This document shows, in pieces, positions 6,198 through 7,945 of a stretch of 7,945 nucleotides of DNA (positions are counted from its first letter, which is position 1; the number at the start of each line of letters is the position of its first letter). Origin of the DNA: Lachnospiraceae bacterium (GTDB taxonomy: Bacteria; Bacillota; Clostridia; Lachnospirales; Lachnospiraceae); the NCBI GenBank assembly GCA_017961385.1, contig JAGCXJ010000207.1:1-7945 (forward strand). The letters run 5' to 3'. The notes under the pieces are model-generated. The model was not told the DNA's origin. It worked only from the letters and a program-made list of their open reading frames with translations, and did no database searches. The position numbers and the translations under genes were made by a program.

Positions 6198-6821
6198 ATG
6201 ACGATAGATATAAATGATCTGATAAAGAGCATAACAGAGAGTCTTGGAAGGATAGAGTATATCAAATCCGATGACATACCAAACATCGATCTGTACATGG
6301 ATCAGGTAACGAGCTTTCTTGAGGAAAGACTGAAGAGTACAACAAGAAACAAGGGCGAGGACAAGATCTTAACTAAAACTATGATAAACAACTATGCTAA
6401 GAACGATCTTTTACCTCCTCCCGCCAAGAAGAAATACAGCAAGGATCATATGATCTCGCTGCTCTTGATTTATTATCTTAAGTATTTTTTATCGATAAGC
6501 GACATCGAGGCCATACTCAAGCCGTTAAATGAGAAGTATTTCGGAAAAGATGAAGATGTCACGATGGCTCAGGTATATGATGAACTCATCGAAAAGGAAG
6601 CCAAGATGCTTGACGGTATAATCGAGGACATCACAATAAAATTCGATGAGGCGCATACCATGTACAGGGATGTGAAAAACGGTGATGAGGAAACGCTTCA
6701 GACATTTGCTTTCATAACGCTTCTTTCTCAGGATGTGTATATAAAGAAGCTGCTTATCGAGAAGCTTGTTGACGGCTGCAGAGACAAGTATGCACGTGAC
6801 GAAAAGGGTGACAAGGGATAA
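6198..6821 (+). CDS. DUF1836 domain protein, MerR-like HTH predicted
   Basis: The 207-residue protein belongs to the DUF1836 family of Firmicutes, whose function is not established. The recognisable core is at about 57-110: ILTKTMINNYAKNDLLPPP, then KKKYSKDHM, then a hydrophobic helix and LSISDIEAIL. The pattern (turn, 'NNY', proline-rich wing, then K/R-Y and helix) resembles a MerR-type winged helix, which suggests a DNA-binding regulator. The C-terminal ~100 residues are acidic and probably helical, and I recognise no effector domain. The ATG at 6198 is preceded by GGAG (6188-6191) at 6-nt spacing; the open frame back to a TTG at 6153 overlaps the -10 element. There is no signal peptide or membrane segment. 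The next gene starts 61 nt downstream with no terminator between, so read-through into the SPFH gene is likely. Confidence 0.82.
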   Translation: MTIDINDLIKSITESLGRIEYIKSDDIPNIDLYMDQVTSFLEERLKSTTRNKGEDKILTKTMINNYAKNDLLPPPAKKKYSKDHMISLLLIYYLKYFLSISDIEAILKPLNEKYFGKDEDVTMAQVYDELIEKEAKMLDGIIEDITIKFDEAHTMYRDVKNGDEETLQTFAFITLLSQDVYIKKLLIEKLVDGCRDKYARDEKGDKG

Positions 6822-6836
6822 AAAATAGATTATAAT
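6808..6836 (+). promoter_or_regulatory. Promoter of the SPFH gene, inside the DUF1836 3' end
   Basis: GTGACA (6808-6813, one mismatch to consensus) and a perfect TATAAT (6831-6836) are separated by 17 nt. The start would be near 6843, giving a leader of about 40 nt. The -35 lies in the last codons of the DUF1836 gene, so the SPFH gene can be expressed both alone and by read-through. Confidence 0.65.
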
Positions 6837-6849
6837 AAAAGTCAGCTGG

Positions 6850-6863
6850 TAACCCAAGGGTTA
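6850..6863 (+). other. Short palindrome in the SPFH gene leader
   Basis: TAACCC and GGGTTA flank a central AA just after the predicted transcription start. The 2-nt centre is too tight for a full RNA hairpin, so a protein-binding half-site pair is the more likely reading if it is functional. It has no U-run and is not a terminator. Confidence 0.3.
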
Positions 6864-6882
6864 TAATAAGGAGGAATTTAAA

Positions 6883-7851
6883 ATGGGATTTATTGCAAAT
6901 CAGCTTGCCAATGTCATTGAGTGGGCAGATCAGAAAGAGGGAATGTTATTCTGGAAGTGGCAGAATCAGGAGATAAAGAAAGGCTCTAAGCTTATCATCC
7001 GCCCCGGTCAGGATGCCATCTTCTTATACAACGGTGTATGTGAAGGTATTTTCGAGGATGAAGGTAACTTCGATATCGAATCAGACATCATACCTTTCCT
7101 TACAACACTTAAGAGTTTCAAATTCGGTTTCAACACTCCTTTAAGAGCAGAGGTATTGTTCATCAATACTCTTGAGCAGCTCGTAAAGTGGGGAACAAAG
7201 AATGCTATCAATCTTCAGGCACCCGGTCTTCCCGGAGGAATGCCTATAAGAGCATTCGGTACATTCAGCTGCAAGATCGCAGACAGAGATGTACTCATAG
7301 ACAGACTTGCAGGAGTACGTGCTTCATATTCAGTTGAAGATGTCAAGGAGCGTATCATAGCTAACCTTGATCAGCTTCTTATGGCTCATATCGCAAAGGA
7401 AGGACGCGATATGTTCAACCTTCAGGTTGATGCACGCAACATCGCAGCAGGTATCAGAGAAGAGCTTGATGCAGATATGATCAAGCTTGGTATCACCATA
7501 ACAGAGTTCAACATCGAGAGCTTCAACTATCCTGAAGAGATCAGAAAGATGCAGGAGAAGGCAGCTGCTCAGGCTATGGTCGGTGATGTTAACAAGTATA
7601 CTCAGATGGCTATGGCTGATTCGTTCGGCAAAGGCTCAAACGGCGGCGGAAGCATCGCAACAGATATGGCCAGCATGCAGATGGGTATGGTAATGGGTCA
7701 GCAGATGATGCAGAATATGGGAATGACAGGAAATGCTGCGGCACCTGGAGCACAGGCAGCAGCGCCTGCAGGAGCAAAGTTCTGTCCTAACTGCGGAACA
7801 CCTACAAACGGAGCAAAGTTCTGCTCTAACTGCGGAACACAGCTCGCTTAA
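6883..7851 (+). CDS. SPFH domain protein with C-terminal zinc ribbon (YdjI-like)
   Basis: This 322-residue protein has the layout of Bacillus subtilis YdjI and the 'virion core protein' annotation group. An SPFH/stomatin-like domain spans about 10-225, with GMLFWKWQNQEIKKGSKLIIRPGQ near its start and the helical ITEFNIESFNYPEEIRKMQEKAAAQA segment at its end. A Gly-rich and then very Met-rich linker (about 249-282) and an Ala/Pro stretch lead to a four-cysteine zinc ribbon (C301, C304, C314, C317). There is no N-terminal membrane helix, so membrane contact, if any, would be peripheral or through partners. B. subtilis YdjI works with PspA and YdjG/YdjH in membrane stress; none of those partners is in this window. 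AAGGAGG lies 8 nt before the ATG. Family is secure; the membrane-stress role is by analogy. Confidence 0.9.
   Translation: MGFIANQLANVIEWADQKEGMLFWKWQNQEIKKGSKLIIRPGQDAIFLYNGVCEGIFEDEGNFDIESDIIPFLTTLKSFKFGFNTPLRAEVLFINTLEQLVKWGTKNAINLQAPGLPGGMPIRAFGTFSCKIADRDVLIDRLAGVRASYSVEDVKERIIANLDQLLMAHIAKEGRDMFNLQVDARNIAAGIREELDADMIKLGITITEFNIESFNYPEEIRKMQEKAAAQAMVGDVNKYTQMAMADSFGKGSNGGGSIATDMASMQMGMVMGQQMMQNMGMTGNAAAPGAQAAAPAGAKFCPNCGTPTNGAKFCSNCGTQLA
7771..7840 (+). repeat. 31-bp direct repeat encoding the two zinc knuckles
   Basis: Bases 7771-7801 recur at 7810-7840 with only two adjacent mismatches, a period of 39 bp or 13 codons. Each copy encodes GAKFC-x-NCGT, so the four-cysteine site is built from two near-identical halves. 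Confidence 0.85.
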
Positions 7852-7886
7852 TCTTATCGAATAATCGATAATATCAGAAAAGATAT

Positions 7887-7912
7887 ATGGGCTGTCAACT
7901 AAGACAGCCCAT
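7887..7912 (+). terminator. Terminator after the SPFH gene
   Basis: A perfect 10-bp stem, ATGGGCTGTC (7887-7896) and GACAGCCCAT (7903-7912), with a 6-nt loop lies 35 nt after the stop codon. The tail TATTAATT is only partly T-rich, so termination may be less efficient than at the hisA terminator. A weaker TTATCGA/TCGATAA hairpin (7854-7871) precedes it. Bases 7913-7945 show nothing further. Confidence 0.75.
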
Positions 7913-7945
7913 TATTAATTCATGCATTCAAGGAAGTTTCACGTG

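Overview
This window looks like a chromosomal housekeeping segment from a Clostridia-class Firmicute, most likely a Lachnospiraceae (Butyrivibrio-like) bacterium. The pointers are strong AGGAGG-type ribosome binding sites, an L-box lysine riboswitch with an intrinsic terminator, a class III (Firmicute-type) fructose-1,6-bisphosphatase, and the Firmicute families YerC and DUF1836. The taxon is inferred from gene content; there is no rRNA or other marker gene. I see no transposon, prophage, tRNA, rRNA or CRISPR array.

Layout, left to right. Up to 578 is the 3' part of a YigZ/IMPACT-family gene whose start lies before the window. From 583 to 841 there is a promoter, a lysine riboswitch and a terminator. 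These head a compact plus-strand operon at 889-5338: dapA, dapB, fbp (class III) and a eukaryotic-type hisA. The last three genes are joined by a 10-nt gap, an 8-nt overlap and a 1-nt overlap. A perfect A/T-flanked hairpin at 5340-5368 closes the operon and probably also terminates the convergent csp gene.

On the minus strand follow a cold-shock protein gene (csp, 5438-5638) and a TrpR-related yerC gene (5765-6052), each with its own extended -10 promoter. yerC is divergent from a plus-strand DUF1836 gene (6198-6821), with back-to-back promoters in the shared intergenic region. An SPFH-domain protein with a C-terminal zinc ribbon (YdjI-like, 6883-7851) follows, with its own promoter inside the end of the DUF1836 gene, and ends at a strong hairpin (7887-7912).

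Functionally, DapA and DapB catalyse consecutive steps of the diaminopimelate/lysine pathway, and the riboswitch should attenuate the whole transcript when lysine is plentiful. The unusual part is that the same transcript carries a gluconeogenic phosphatase and a histidine-pathway isomerase of the yeast HIS6 type, away from any other his gene. I found no clearly new multi-gene system. The best leads are this mixed operon, the orphan eukaryotic-type HisA, a possible operator in front of yerC, and the DUF1836/SPFH pair.
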